From Alitta virens (Eukaryota > Annelida > Polychaeta > Phyllodocida > Nereididae): a stretch of 64,000 nucleotides of DNA. This document shows positions 37,171 to 46,286 of the stretch, piece after piece. Below the pieces are notes generated by a model. That model was not told the origin of the DNA, did not search any database, and saw only the letters and a program-made list of their open reading frames with translations. A program made the translations under genes and the position numbers. Within the stretch, counting starts at the first letter, position 1. Each line of letters opens with the position of its first letter. Location of the stretch: positions 8,514,001 to 8,578,000 of the forward strand of contig OW028577.1 in the NCBI GenBank assembly GCA_932294295.1. Direction: 5' to 3'.

Positions 37171-38679
37171 ATGCCGATGAAAAAGATTACTGCACCTAGG
37201 ACCAGGACAACTGCAGTTCCTGCTGAGGATACAGAAAAATCGCTTTCTTCACATCAAGCCACTGATGATGAAGTATCTTCTGCTTCATCAAAGAAGAAGA
37301 GTGCTCTTCCTGTGAAGGAGAAGATGGCGAAGAAGTCTGCACCTGCCAAGCGGACTGTACCTGCCAAGCGGACTGTACCTGCCAAGCGGACTGTACCTGC
37401 CAAGGGACCTGAGAAGAGACGAAAAATTGCCACAAGGTCATCCTCAGATGCTGCCAGCACGGATGAGTCCCAGAAGTCCACTGCTGCTCCTCTTTTGCGT
37501 CTTCGTGCTCCTGCTCCTGCGCCTGTGCCTGCACCTTCTGCACCTGCTCTTTTTCCTGACAATTCACCTGCTCGCTCTGCAGGTCCTGCATCACCTGTTC
37601 CCTCAGTTAGAGGAAATGAGCCTCGGAAGAAGCAGGAGAAGCTCTTCCTGCCACACCAGGATGAACAGGAAGTTACGGATTGGTACCGGGACCACCCGAT
37701 ATTTTATGACCGGACCCTATCGGATTATAAGGACTCAGGCAAGAAGACGGCCCTCCTTAATGCAATGGCTGCCAAGTTGAGTGTTCCCAGCACCGGTTTG
37801 CAACTCAGGACCTGGCTGGAATCCATCAGGACTAGTGCCGGCAAACTTATGAGGCAGGGGCCATCCGGAACTGCCAAGAGAAATCCCACAGAGAAAGAAC
37901 AGTGGATATGTGCCAACTTCGGATTTCTAGTTGACCATATCACCAGAATTCCCAGTCGGCAAGGGAGCAATGTTCTTGCAAAGAGACTTGGAAAGGAAAA
38001 CAGCAGCAGTGCTGCAGAAGAATCCGGGCCCCAGGAGATTTCTGATGACCCGGATATTTCTATGGATATCCCCCCGGCTCCTGTCAAGCGTTCCAAGGGC
38101 GGCCCCTAGAAGAAGCGTAGACAGGAACCCCAGCAGGAACTCCACCAGCAAAGACAAATGGATAAACTGATGGAATTGGCCAGGAGCTCAACGGGTGCCC
38201 TGCAGGCATCTTTTCATCAAATGGCTGCTGCTGCTCCTCCTCCTCCTCGTCACCCAGCAGATCTCAATGAAAGGAGAATCCGGGCGATGGGTGATTACAT
38301 CGTGGCGGAGTGCTTGATGATGGACACGGACACATTTGATGAATTTCATGCGCAAATGATGCCTATGATTTTTCAATTAAAAGGAAACCTTATGAGGACC
38401 AAAAGGCAGCAACAGCAACCCCAGCACCAGCAGCAGCACCACCAGCAGCACCACCAGCAGCACCACCAGCCGCAGCACCAGCAGCACCAGCAGCACTTCT
38501 TCGCTCCTCCTCCTCCTGGGCTTCAGTACACGACCATCCTGAGTCCAGAAAAGAATTGGCCACCTGCAACTGCAGCTGGACCTTCTTCACTGCCTCCTTC
38601 TGGACCTCCGTCGATGATTTCCGACATGCCAGCCAGTAGCGCAACACCACTGAATATGAACCAGTATCTGAACTTGTAG
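37171..38679 (+). pseudogene. Harbinger Myb/SANT-like (MADF-type) protein with one in-frame stop
   Basis: The frame is open from 37171 to an in-frame TAG at 38107-38109, then open again to 38679, about 502 codons in all. The N-terminal half is basic and repetitive (AKRTVP repeated three times). A central Myb/MADF-like domain carries EVTDWYRDHPIFYDRTLSDY, then KKTALLNAMAAKL and LRTWLESIR. A His/Gln-rich tract (38406-38500) and a BESS-like helix (MGDYIVAECLMMD) follow. In active PIF/Harbinger elements this second protein is needed for nuclear import of the transposase and for binding the transposon ends. The single TAG is the only lesion seen. Stop read-through cannot be excluded. Confidence 0.75.
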
Positions 38680-38682
38680 ACA

Positions 38683-38790
38683 ACCCCGGCCTTTTTCAAG
38701 GCCAAACAACCCCGGCCTTTTTCAAGGCCAAACAACCCCGGTCTTTTTCGAGGCCAAGCAACCCCGGCCTTTTTCAAGGCCACCAAATCC
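38683..38790 (+). repeat. Four 26-bp hairpin repeats
   Basis: Units of acaaccccggcctttttcaa followed by ggccaa occur four times just after the stop codon of the Myb-like gene. Each contains the small hairpin GGCCTT-tttc-AAGGCC. One inverted unit is found at 40388-40412, next to the transposase 3' end, so the hairpins mark the outer edges of the central inverted repeat. Confidence 0.8.
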
Positions 38791-39241
38791 TCCCAAAAGA
38801 GCACGCCTTGTACACATATTTGTGTTAACAATCAATCAAAAAAAAAGTTCCCAAAACCCTCCAAACTTTTCTCTATCTTTGTCCAAAAAATAATAATATT
38901 TTAGTCCAAAATCAATTTCTTCACATCAAGTAACTTGTTCATATTTCCTTTTGATTAGATCACAATATTTCTTTATTATACACTTGAATTATCTTTCAGT
39001 AGATTGCTTATTATCACACTTTACTAAAGTTTTCATATTTCTTTAGCAAACAAATTTGTTACTAACTTAATAATTTTGAGCAAAGAAGACACAATTTTTT
39101 TTGGTTCAGAAGTGGCGTAGTTTTTTTTTGTTCAGAAGTGCCGAACTTTTTTTTTTGTTCAGAAGTGCCGTAGTTGTGTCTTGTTCAGAAGTGCCGTATT
39201 ATTATTATTTTTTTTGCTTCAGAACTGCCGTAGTGTTTTCT
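38791..39241 (+). repeat. Left arm of central inverted repeat in Harbinger
   Basis: The sequence cctcccaaaagagca, then aaagttttcatatttc, then agcaaagaagacacaa and four to five copies of ttcagaagtgccgta recurs inverted at 39948-40387. The two arms meet at the LINE insertion site. The arm lies between the convergent ends of the two transposon genes. Confidence 0.8.
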
Positions 39242-39256
39242 AGTATACTGCAATGA

Positions 39257-39932
39257 GCAATCCAAAATAAACAACTTGATAACCCTGGGATCTTAGATGT
39301 TCTTATTAAGTATTTCTATCTTCATGAATACAAAGACATAGTATTCTGCTGGATTCCTGGACACGCTGGCATTGAAGGGAATGAAAAAGCAGACATGGCA
39401 GCAAAAAGGGCTCTTACAAAAGAGATAACTGATTTTACCATTCCATACACTGATTTTTAAATGACTATAAAATCTTTTATCATGTCTTGCTGGCAAAGAC
39501 AATGGAATGAATGTAATAACAACAAGTTGCATTCAATCTTACCTTGCATTCAAAATAAAATACCTAGTAGGTTCAATACTCGCAAAGATCAAGAAATATA
39601 TCACAGATGCCTCATAGGACATTCAAGACTTACACATTTACACCTTTTAGTCAATGAACCGGCACCGGTATGCCAGAGTTGTCGGTGCCCCCTAACAATC
39701 AAACATATTTTATTAGATTGCACCCACTTACAACGTATTAGAAGACCTCTGTTTCAAGCTACTACCTTACAACATCTCTTTACTAGATATCCAACCCAGA
39801 CAATTATTGATTTTTTATATGCTTCTGGTTTCTACTACCAAATATAGTTAATCAATCTTAACCTAGAGAGCCTCTACATAGCCCACTCAGGTGCTGATGA
39901 GGCGTTAAACAATAACTCACACACACACACAC
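39257..39932 (+). mobile_element. 5'-truncated LINE inserted in the palindrome centre
   Basis: A fragment coding for the end of an RNase H domain (VFCWIPGHAGIEGNEKADMA), an in-frame TAA at 39458-39460, then a zinc-finger-like C-terminus (CQSCRCPLTIKHILLDCTH), ending at 39847. The 3' tail gttaaacaataactcac plus (CA)n ends in a perfect 15-bp target duplication agtatactgcaatga (39242-39256 and 39933-39947). This fits an I-clade-type LINE with RNase H, severely 5' truncated. Confidence 0.85.
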
Positions 39933-39947
39933 AGTATACTGCAATGA

Positions 39948-40387
39948 AAATAATGAAAGTACGGCACTTCTGAACAAGAAACAACTACGGCACTTCTGAA
40001 CAAGAAACAACTACGGCACTTCTGAACAAGAAACAACTACGGCACTTCTGAACAAGAAACAGCTACGGCATTTCTGAACAAGAGAAAAAATACGGCACTT
40101 TTGAACAAGAAACAACTACGGCACTTCTGAACCATAAATTGTGTCTTCTTTGCTAAATATTAGTAACCCTGACACCACCACACTAAGTTAATTGCAACTT
40201 TGTTTCCTAAGGAAATATGAAAACTTTATTAAACCAAAAAAAATAACAAATACGGCATTTCTGAACAACCAACAACTACGGCACTTCTGAACCAATAAAA
40301 TATTTTGTGTGGGTCAGACAGGAACTTTTTTTTTATTACACAAGAAGTGTACATGGTCTGCTCTTTTGGGAGGACTTGGTGGCCTTG
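39948..40387 (-). repeat. Right arm of central inverted repeat in Harbinger
   Basis: Eight to nine copies of a unit of about 25 bp (tacggcacttctgaacaaga, then aacaac) followed by ttgtgtcttctttgct, gaaatatgaaaacttt and tgctcttttgggagg. This is the inverse of 38791-39241 with a larger copy number of the short unit. Confidence 0.8.
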
Positions 40388-40419
40388 AAAAAGACCGGGG
40401 TTGTTTTGTTGTTTCTTTA

Positions 40420-41791
40420 TTATACCATGTCATCTTGCCATGGCACACTTCCTTCCTCTGAATTAACATAGTCTACCAGGTACTGCCGTTGACTCTTGGC
40501 TACACCAGTCATTGAATGGCCTCTAGTGGGTGGTGGCATTTCATCAATTTCTCCAGCTGCCCTCCAAGTTCCTGGGGTGATTACATGTGTGACTGGATCT
40601 TCCTGGTCCACCATTTTGTTCTGGGAAGTTGGATACCTTACTCTCATCAGATTGTGGAGGCAGCAGCATGCAAGGACTATGGATTTCACTGATTGGTCCT
40701 CTGTGGCATGGTAGTCAGGAGACACCTGAACCTTGCTGAAAGGATCCCAAATGCATTTTCCACAATTCTTCTTGCCCGGGAGAGTCGGTAATTGTATATC
40801 CTCTGCTCCTTGGTCATGTTTCTTAGGGGCAGTGGCTTCATCAGCCAGGTTTTCAAAGGAAAGGCATCATCTCCGACAATGAAGTAGGGAAGAGGTCTTT
40901 CACCAGGAACGATTGGTTCAGGTGGCGGTAACCCAAGGGTCCCTTCTTCAAGTGCTTCCCTCAGGACTTTCATGCTAAATACTCCTCCGTCCGATCCAGC
41001 TCCATTAGCTCCACAGTCTACATTAAGGAACTTGTAGTCAGCATCCACAAGAGCCATGAGTACAGTGGAGTGGTATCCCTTGTAGTTGTAGTACACGGAA
41101 CCACCTTTGGGAGGACATTTGATGGCCACATGCTTTCCATCAATGGCTCCAACACAATGAGGAAAGTTCCATCTCGAAAAGAATAGTTCAGCGACTTCTC
41201 TCCACTCTTCTGGAGTTGTGGGGCAGGTCAGGAGTTCATCGGAATACTCTGCAATTATGGCTTCACAGGCTTCTCGAATTATCAAGCTGATGGTGTTGTG
41301 GGCCACTCTAAAGCCATACATGAGGGACTGTTTCCAGTTGCCAAATAGCGGAGGGTGATGGCAAGTCTGTGTCCTGGGTCCAAAGCTTCCCTCATACAGC
41401 TGTTTTCTTTTCTAATCCTATGATCAATTTTGCCAACGATCTCTTGGAAAATGGCTGGTTCCATTCTCATAAAGTTGGTATAACTTGCGGTGTCTTCGTG
41501 GAACAGTTCTCTCAGTAGACGATCATAATATCCCATCTGAGGTCTTCTCAACAGCCAAGGCTTCAGCCAAACCCTCCTCCTCCTCCTCCTCCTGGCTGCC
41601 AGTTCTCTTTCTTCTTCTCTCTTCCTCTCCTCCTCCTCCTCCTCAGCTAGTGCTTCCATACAAGCAAGTTGTAAAATAAATGTATAATTGGCCTGAGCAG
41701 CTAGTAGTAGCAAGGCTCTATTTCGTTGGGAGTTGATGCATGTACATGGTCTTTCCTCTTCAGCAGCCGGAGACAGAATGATGGAGAACAA
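40420..41791 (-). pseudogene. Harbinger DDE transposase, two frameshifts
   Basis: Three overlapping minus-strand frames make one HARBI1-like transposase. The N-terminal part carries an acidic/basic coil (EEEEEERKREEER, RRRRRRR) and the helix-turn-helix (LDPGHRLAITLRYLATGNS). After a one-base shift near 41330 the catalytic core follows, with VGAIDGKHVAIKCP (first Asp), VGDDAFPL (second Asp) and RRIVENAFGIL (Glu). A second one-base shift near 40730 leads into VKSIVLACCCLHNLMR and the C-terminus, with stop at 40420. It is convergent with the Myb-like gene. The DDE residues are intact, so only two small lesions separate it from an open gene. Confidence 0.88.
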
Positions 41792-41829
41792 CAGATGCAG
41801 CCCCTATTTATACATTTTTGGCAAATTCC

Positions 41830-42085
41830 ACGAGAGAGCCGCCGGGTTAACCTGTGGAAGCCGCCGGGCAACCCGTGGAAGCCGCCGGGCAACCCGTGGA
41901 AGCCGCCGGGCAACCCGTGGAAGCCGCCGGGCTACCCCTGGAAGCCGCCGGGCTACCCCTGGAAGCCGTCAACTAATTTGCCGTACCCGGCAGGTAACCC
42001 GTGAAAGCCGGCGGGTTACCCGGCGGGTAACCCGTAGTACCCGGCGGGTAACCCGTAGAACCCGCCGGGTAACCGGACGGGTGCT
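41830..42085 (-). repeat. Right subterminal 21-bp repeats of the Harbinger
   Basis: Head-to-tail aacccgtggaagccgccgggc units, then accggcgggtaacccgtagta-type units (shown in part), ending before the 120-bp terminal region. This mirrors the left array (36725-36970) and is strongly GC-rich against its surroundings. Confidence 0.75.
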
Positions 42086-42205
42086 GCCCCGCCCCTTTTT
42101 GCTGCCAGAACCTGTCGCCAAACCGGCGGAAAGAGCTGTTACATAACTATTACGTAATACTACGGCTTCACTACGGCAAAACCGGCTCGTGTGACAGTGG
42201 CTTAA

Positions 42206-43515
42206 GGGTTCATGCTTTTTCTTTCTTTTCTTTCTCACATGCAGGTTTTCCTGTTCATCTATAGATGTTTGATCTGAATCTTCATCTTCGTGATCTTCAT
42301 TTTCATCTTCATCAGGGTTGTAGTCCATATCTGCCACATATTCAACATCTTCATCATCAGTATTTTCCAAGACAACTGCAGGCTCAGCTGTCTCAACAAC
42401 TTCCTCTCTGCCTGGAATAAAACCATTGTTGGCTGCTTCTGTGAGTGTGTTGACAGAAAATGTAGGCTCAACCTCAACAGGGCAGTCATCTTTGACACCA
42501 TGAAATTCATTAGAATTATCGCTTTGAATGATTTCTTCTCTTGTGGGAATTAAAGCATTGTTGGCAGCATCTATGAGTGTATTAACAGAAAATGATGACT
42601 CAACCTCTACAAGGGAGTCGTCATGGACACCACATTCCTCATTAGAATCATGTGTCATAAGTATCAACACATTCCCAGATTCATCTATTGAACAGTTGTC
42701 TAAGGCTAAGCTGACATTATTTTCCGACAAGAGTGTCATTATTTCATCAAGTGTAGAGTCAGTTTGCAGAGTCTCTTCATTGACCATGCTTTCTTCAATT
42801 TCATTTTTAGTTTGGCCATTTTCTGCCATTGGAGTTTGCTTGATTTCTTCCATTACGATTTGCTGGTTTTCTTCAATTTCAGTTTGCTTGATTTCTTCCA
42901 TTACGATTTGCTGGTTTTCTTCAATTTCAGTTTGCTTGATTTCTTCCATTACGATTTGCTGGTTTTCTTCAATTTTAGTTTGCTTGATTTCTTCCATTAC
43001 GATTTGCTGGTTTTCTTCAATTTCAGTTTGCTTGATTTCTTCCATTACGATTTGCTGGTTTTCTTCAATTTCAGTTTGCTTGATTTCTTCCATTACGATT
43101 TGCTGGTTTTCTTCAATTTCAGTTTGCTTGATTTCTTCAGTTTCTTTTTCTTTTTTCCCTTCCATTGCAGTTTGCTGGGCATTATGCTCTGCAATGTAAA
43201 TTTTTTTATGTTTGCTCTTCTCCCATTTTGTTACAAGTTGTAAATATATTACAACAATAATAATCCATAATCAACATGGAACTCCAACTTTTGGTAATAG
43301 TTCAAAGTTGAAAGAACACAATAATCTGAAAAAAATGTAATTAAAGAAGAAGGAACAGACAAATAAAAAGTCGGAATTGAAACTTTGAAAATTGTCACTG
43401 AAGTGTTGTCATTATGCTTACGCTTATTTGCCTCTCTCGCCAAATGAACAAGTAATTGTCCCCGGCTAGAAAACATCACATTCTGAAATGAGGATGTAAC
43501 CGGTAAATGTCCCAC
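42206..43515 (-). pseudogene. Acidic repeat-containing gene, cut by the Harbinger insertion
   Basis: Exon 43515-43422 (MGHLPVTSSF..., then SRGQLLVHLAREANK) joins exon 43188 onward in phase, with GTAAGC donor and GCAG acceptor. The second exon starts with seven 16-residue repeats (EENQQIVMEEIKQTEI pattern). It then has two related segments containing SFSVNTLIDAANNALIP and TFSVNTLTEAANNGFIP, an Asp/Glu-rich run and a basic KKRKKK. At 42206 the reading frame enters Harbinger terminal sequence, so the original downstream exons are displaced or lost. The acidic run followed by a basic segment resembles the N-terminus of a multicopy invertebrate gene family of unknown function. I cannot name it. 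Confidence 0.5.
42838..43138 (-). repeat. 48-bp coding tandem repeat
   Basis: About six and a half nearly identical 48-bp units encode 16-residue repeats of Glu, Gln, Ile and Lys. Only single-base differences are seen (for example one K-for-E change). The strong identity suggests recent expansion or gene conversion. Confidence 0.9.
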
Positions 43516-43519
43516 TCGC

Positions 43520-45125
43520 CACTACATTAGTAACACATCTTGTTGACTGTACAATTACACCCTTGGCATGTCAATCCAGAGTCTTTCTCCACTGTCTGCA
43601 GAGTATTCAGCTAAGAAAACGAGATTAACCACAAACGAGGCTTAAGAACTCATATTCGCATCATCATTGTGAATGGTCCAAATCCACCAAAAATTAAGGT
43701 CTGTAGAAGCCAAAATGCGAAGTGAATCATGATGGCCGAGACACTGCTGCAGCCTATACGTTGATGAGAGTATGGCCCCTATGTATTATGACATGTATGT
43801 CATGCATTATGATAAACTAGCAGACCCGTTGAATTTTATGTGTAGAAAGTGAAAAGTATATAATTTAAGCTATGCATTTTCTCCTCATTATTAGCAATTT
43901 TGACAATTATTTTCAAAATTTGACTGCATAAAGAGTATACATGTCACACAGAAAGCTGATTTTAACACAGAATATACACCTGCTTCATATCTGTAACATG
44001 TAAAAATTTTATGGGTAAAAATTGGGTGAATTTTGAAATTTTTCAAGCATAAATAAATCAAAATTTTGCTGAATGAGGAGTATGTGGCATAGAACTTAGA
44101 AGGCTGATTCTAACATCGAATATGCACATGCTTCATATTATATATATCATGTAAGAATTTCAAGGTTCTAGCTTGAAAGTTGGGCGAGTTGTGAATTTTT
44201 TTTGTCTTATAATGATCTACACAGCCTAATAGAGGCATGCTGCTTTAATCCTGGTGAAGTCGTAACGTTGTGATTGTCGTCGTCATGGCGATCCCTGTGC
44301 ACGGTGTGAGCCTCACTTTGAAAACTGAAACATGGCATTGGAATACCGAACGGATCACCCATTTTAAATAAAAAGTTTAAAAAGTGTTATATATAATATA
44401 TAGATATTATTGACAAATACTGTATCAACTCGATACATTTACAAAGAAATAATAATAATAATATAATAATCAGCAATCAGTAATGGTTAATAGTCTTTGT
44501 ACAAAAGTTAAGCCACTGTGGAGAAAATGTCTCTTTGTGTCAGTGTCCTTTGACAGGTGAAGAGTGCAGTTATACACAATAATAGTTTATGTATTGTCCA
44601 AACTATATGTATCCATTAAAATGATAAAAGACAGATGAATCAGACAGGTATAAAATTTAAATTAGTGATGTATGACATCATGATCATGTGCTGACAGGGT
44701 GTTTCTGTAGGCCTACTGCATCATGACAACATCATCTTGCAGTCATTTTTAAACTGTCACATATACAGCATTCTTATTGACAAATATTATGATGTTATCC
44801 TGCACAAATAATGTCTACACATTTGTTGAACTCATTTTTTCATTTCAGACCATTAAATGACAGGAACTTTTGTTCTCTTACTTCGATCAAAACAATAATT
44901 CTGACAGTGTAAAATATAATGCAGAAATTGCCTAAGTCAACGAAAAGTTAAAACAGGTGTATACTCTTGTTTTTGCTATGTTATCCATTAATATTCAGTT
45001 TTAGAACTTTCAAAAGTGTCTTAGCTATTAAATAATAGTTTGATGCATAACAATTGCAAATACAATCTAGCTGTTCACATCATAATTACCTTCCTCTTTC
45101 GTTTGCCCATCCTCACACGATTTCA
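43520..45125. other. Intergenic flank of the Polinton, with a diverged tandem duplication
   Basis: AT-rich, no gene recognised. Two diverged copies of a segment of about 150 bp lie at about 43915-44050 and 44066-44200 (agaaagctgattttaacaca versus agaaggctgattctaacatc, each followed by gaatatacacctgcttcat-type sequence). A gcctaagtca word near 44930 also occurs at both Polinton ends. Confidence 0.5.
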
Positions 45126-46165
45126 GCCTAAGTCAATTCCTACAAAATTTGCCTAATGACTACTATGTATACCTCTTAAGAGGCCCCCTTTTCATGGCCC
45201 AAAAGGGGCGTGGCTAGGGGCGTGGCTAATTAATATTCATGAGCTAATTAATATTCATGAGCTAATTAATATGCATGACCTAATTAATATTCATGACCTA
45301 ATTAATAGACATGACCTAATTAATCTTTATAACCTAATTAATATTTAATATTTGTGACCTAATTAATATTCATCAAAGGGTTTTAGACTAATTAGCTCGT
45401 TAATAAGAAAAAGTTAACTAGTATAATCTTTAATTGTCAAAAAGCTAATTAATATTCATGAGCTAATTAATATTCATGAGCTAATTAATATGCATGACCT
45501 AATTAATATTCATGACCTAATTAATAGACATGACCTAATTAATCTTTATAACCTAATTAATATTTAATATTTGTGACCTAATTAATATTCATCAAAGGGT
45601 TTTAGACTAATTAGCTCGTTAATAAGAAAAAGTTAACTAGTATAATCTTTAATTGTCAAAAGTGCTCATAATTACTTCATTATAAGGCTAATTAACTTTA
45701 TGAACTAGCAATTTTAATATTCATGAGCTAATTAATATTCATAAACTTTTAGTTCATGAGCTAATTAATATTCATGAACTAATTAATATTCATGAACTAA
45801 TTAATATTCATGAACTAATCAATCTTCATAAAGGAGGAGGGGTCTATATATCATTTAAACCAAAGTTATCATAAAAGACAAGATACATTCTCATAGCAGT
45901 GAACACAGACTTGAGGTCAACCATAAACACCTGCATGCCCCAAGGCAATATGATAGGTGTTACACATCAATACACATAGGAACACCTGTACACCCCAAGG
46001 GCATTTGAGGTCTATCATTTTTATATACCTAAAAATATCCTTCATTACATAAACATCATATATATAATTGGTCAACATGTCTCTGATCAGATGATATTTT
46101 ACACAATTATTATCTAGCCCTAGGGTATATTTCACAATGACACCTTTTCTAGACAACATGACAGG
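45126..46165 (+). repeat. Left terminal inverted repeat of the Polinton
   Basis: Shares, in inverse order, these blocks with 58495-60150: ttgcctaatgactactat, aaaaggggcgtggc, gctaattaatattcatgagc repeats, cacctgtacaccccaagggc, tatatacctaaaaatat and acatgtctctgatcaga. The outer half is made of 18-bp taattaatattcatgagc-like units. The inner half is unique sequence. Confidence 0.88.
45225..45660 (+). repeat. 219-bp tandem duplication inside the left TIR
   Basis: The segment starting gctaattaatattcatgagc at 45225 and ending in agttaactagtataatcttt is repeated from 45444 with almost no change; three marker words all give a 219-base offset. The right TIR does not show the same doubling, so it arose after the TIRs last matched. 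Confidence 0.85.
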
Positions 46166-46246
46166 GTTTATGATTTTCAGCCTATTTTCAATACCTAAGG
46201 GTATGACAACATATCTAAAAATAGCCTTTTATTACATAATCATCAG

Positions 46247-46254
46247 TATATAAG
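46247..46254 (+). promoter_or_regulatory. TATA box of the polymerase unit
   Basis: TATATAAG lies 33 bases upstream of the polymerase ATG (46287), implying a very short 5' UTR. The identical box precedes the PC4-like gene at 55933, which points to a shared promoter type within the element. Confidence 0.65.
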
Positions 46255-46286
46255 AGCTCTCAACACCACACCTTCATACAGTCATC

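Larger units (their letters stand above)
36546..42202. mobile_element. PIF/Harbinger transposon, left terminus missing
   Basis: The element has a plus-strand Myb-like gene and a convergent minus-strand DDE transposase, with GC-rich subterminal repeats at both ends. The right terminus reads, inward, AGCCACTGTCACACGAGCCGG and is followed by TAA (42203-42205). It is homologous to the ends of the foldback at 27849-30757. At the left, homology to the foldback starts only at cggctccaagccg (about 36560), so roughly the outer 75 bp of the left TIR are gone and DIRS sequence lies directly against it. Both genes carry single-base lesions and the centre carries a LINE, so the element looks inactive but young. 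Confidence 0.85.

Noticed and set aside
41969..42205. C-terminal 79 codons of the acidic gene's open frame
   Set aside because: This part is transposon terminal sequence shared with the foldback element, not native coding sequence.
42764..43243. Hydrophobic repeat protein on the plus strand
   Set aside because: It is the reverse-strand shadow of the 48-bp Glu/Gln repeat, whose splice-linked frame is on the minus strand.
44932..45136. Exact Polinton terminus and 6-bp target duplication
   Set aside because: gcctaagtca-type words occur several times at both ends and alignment by eye could not choose one; the border is given as approximate.
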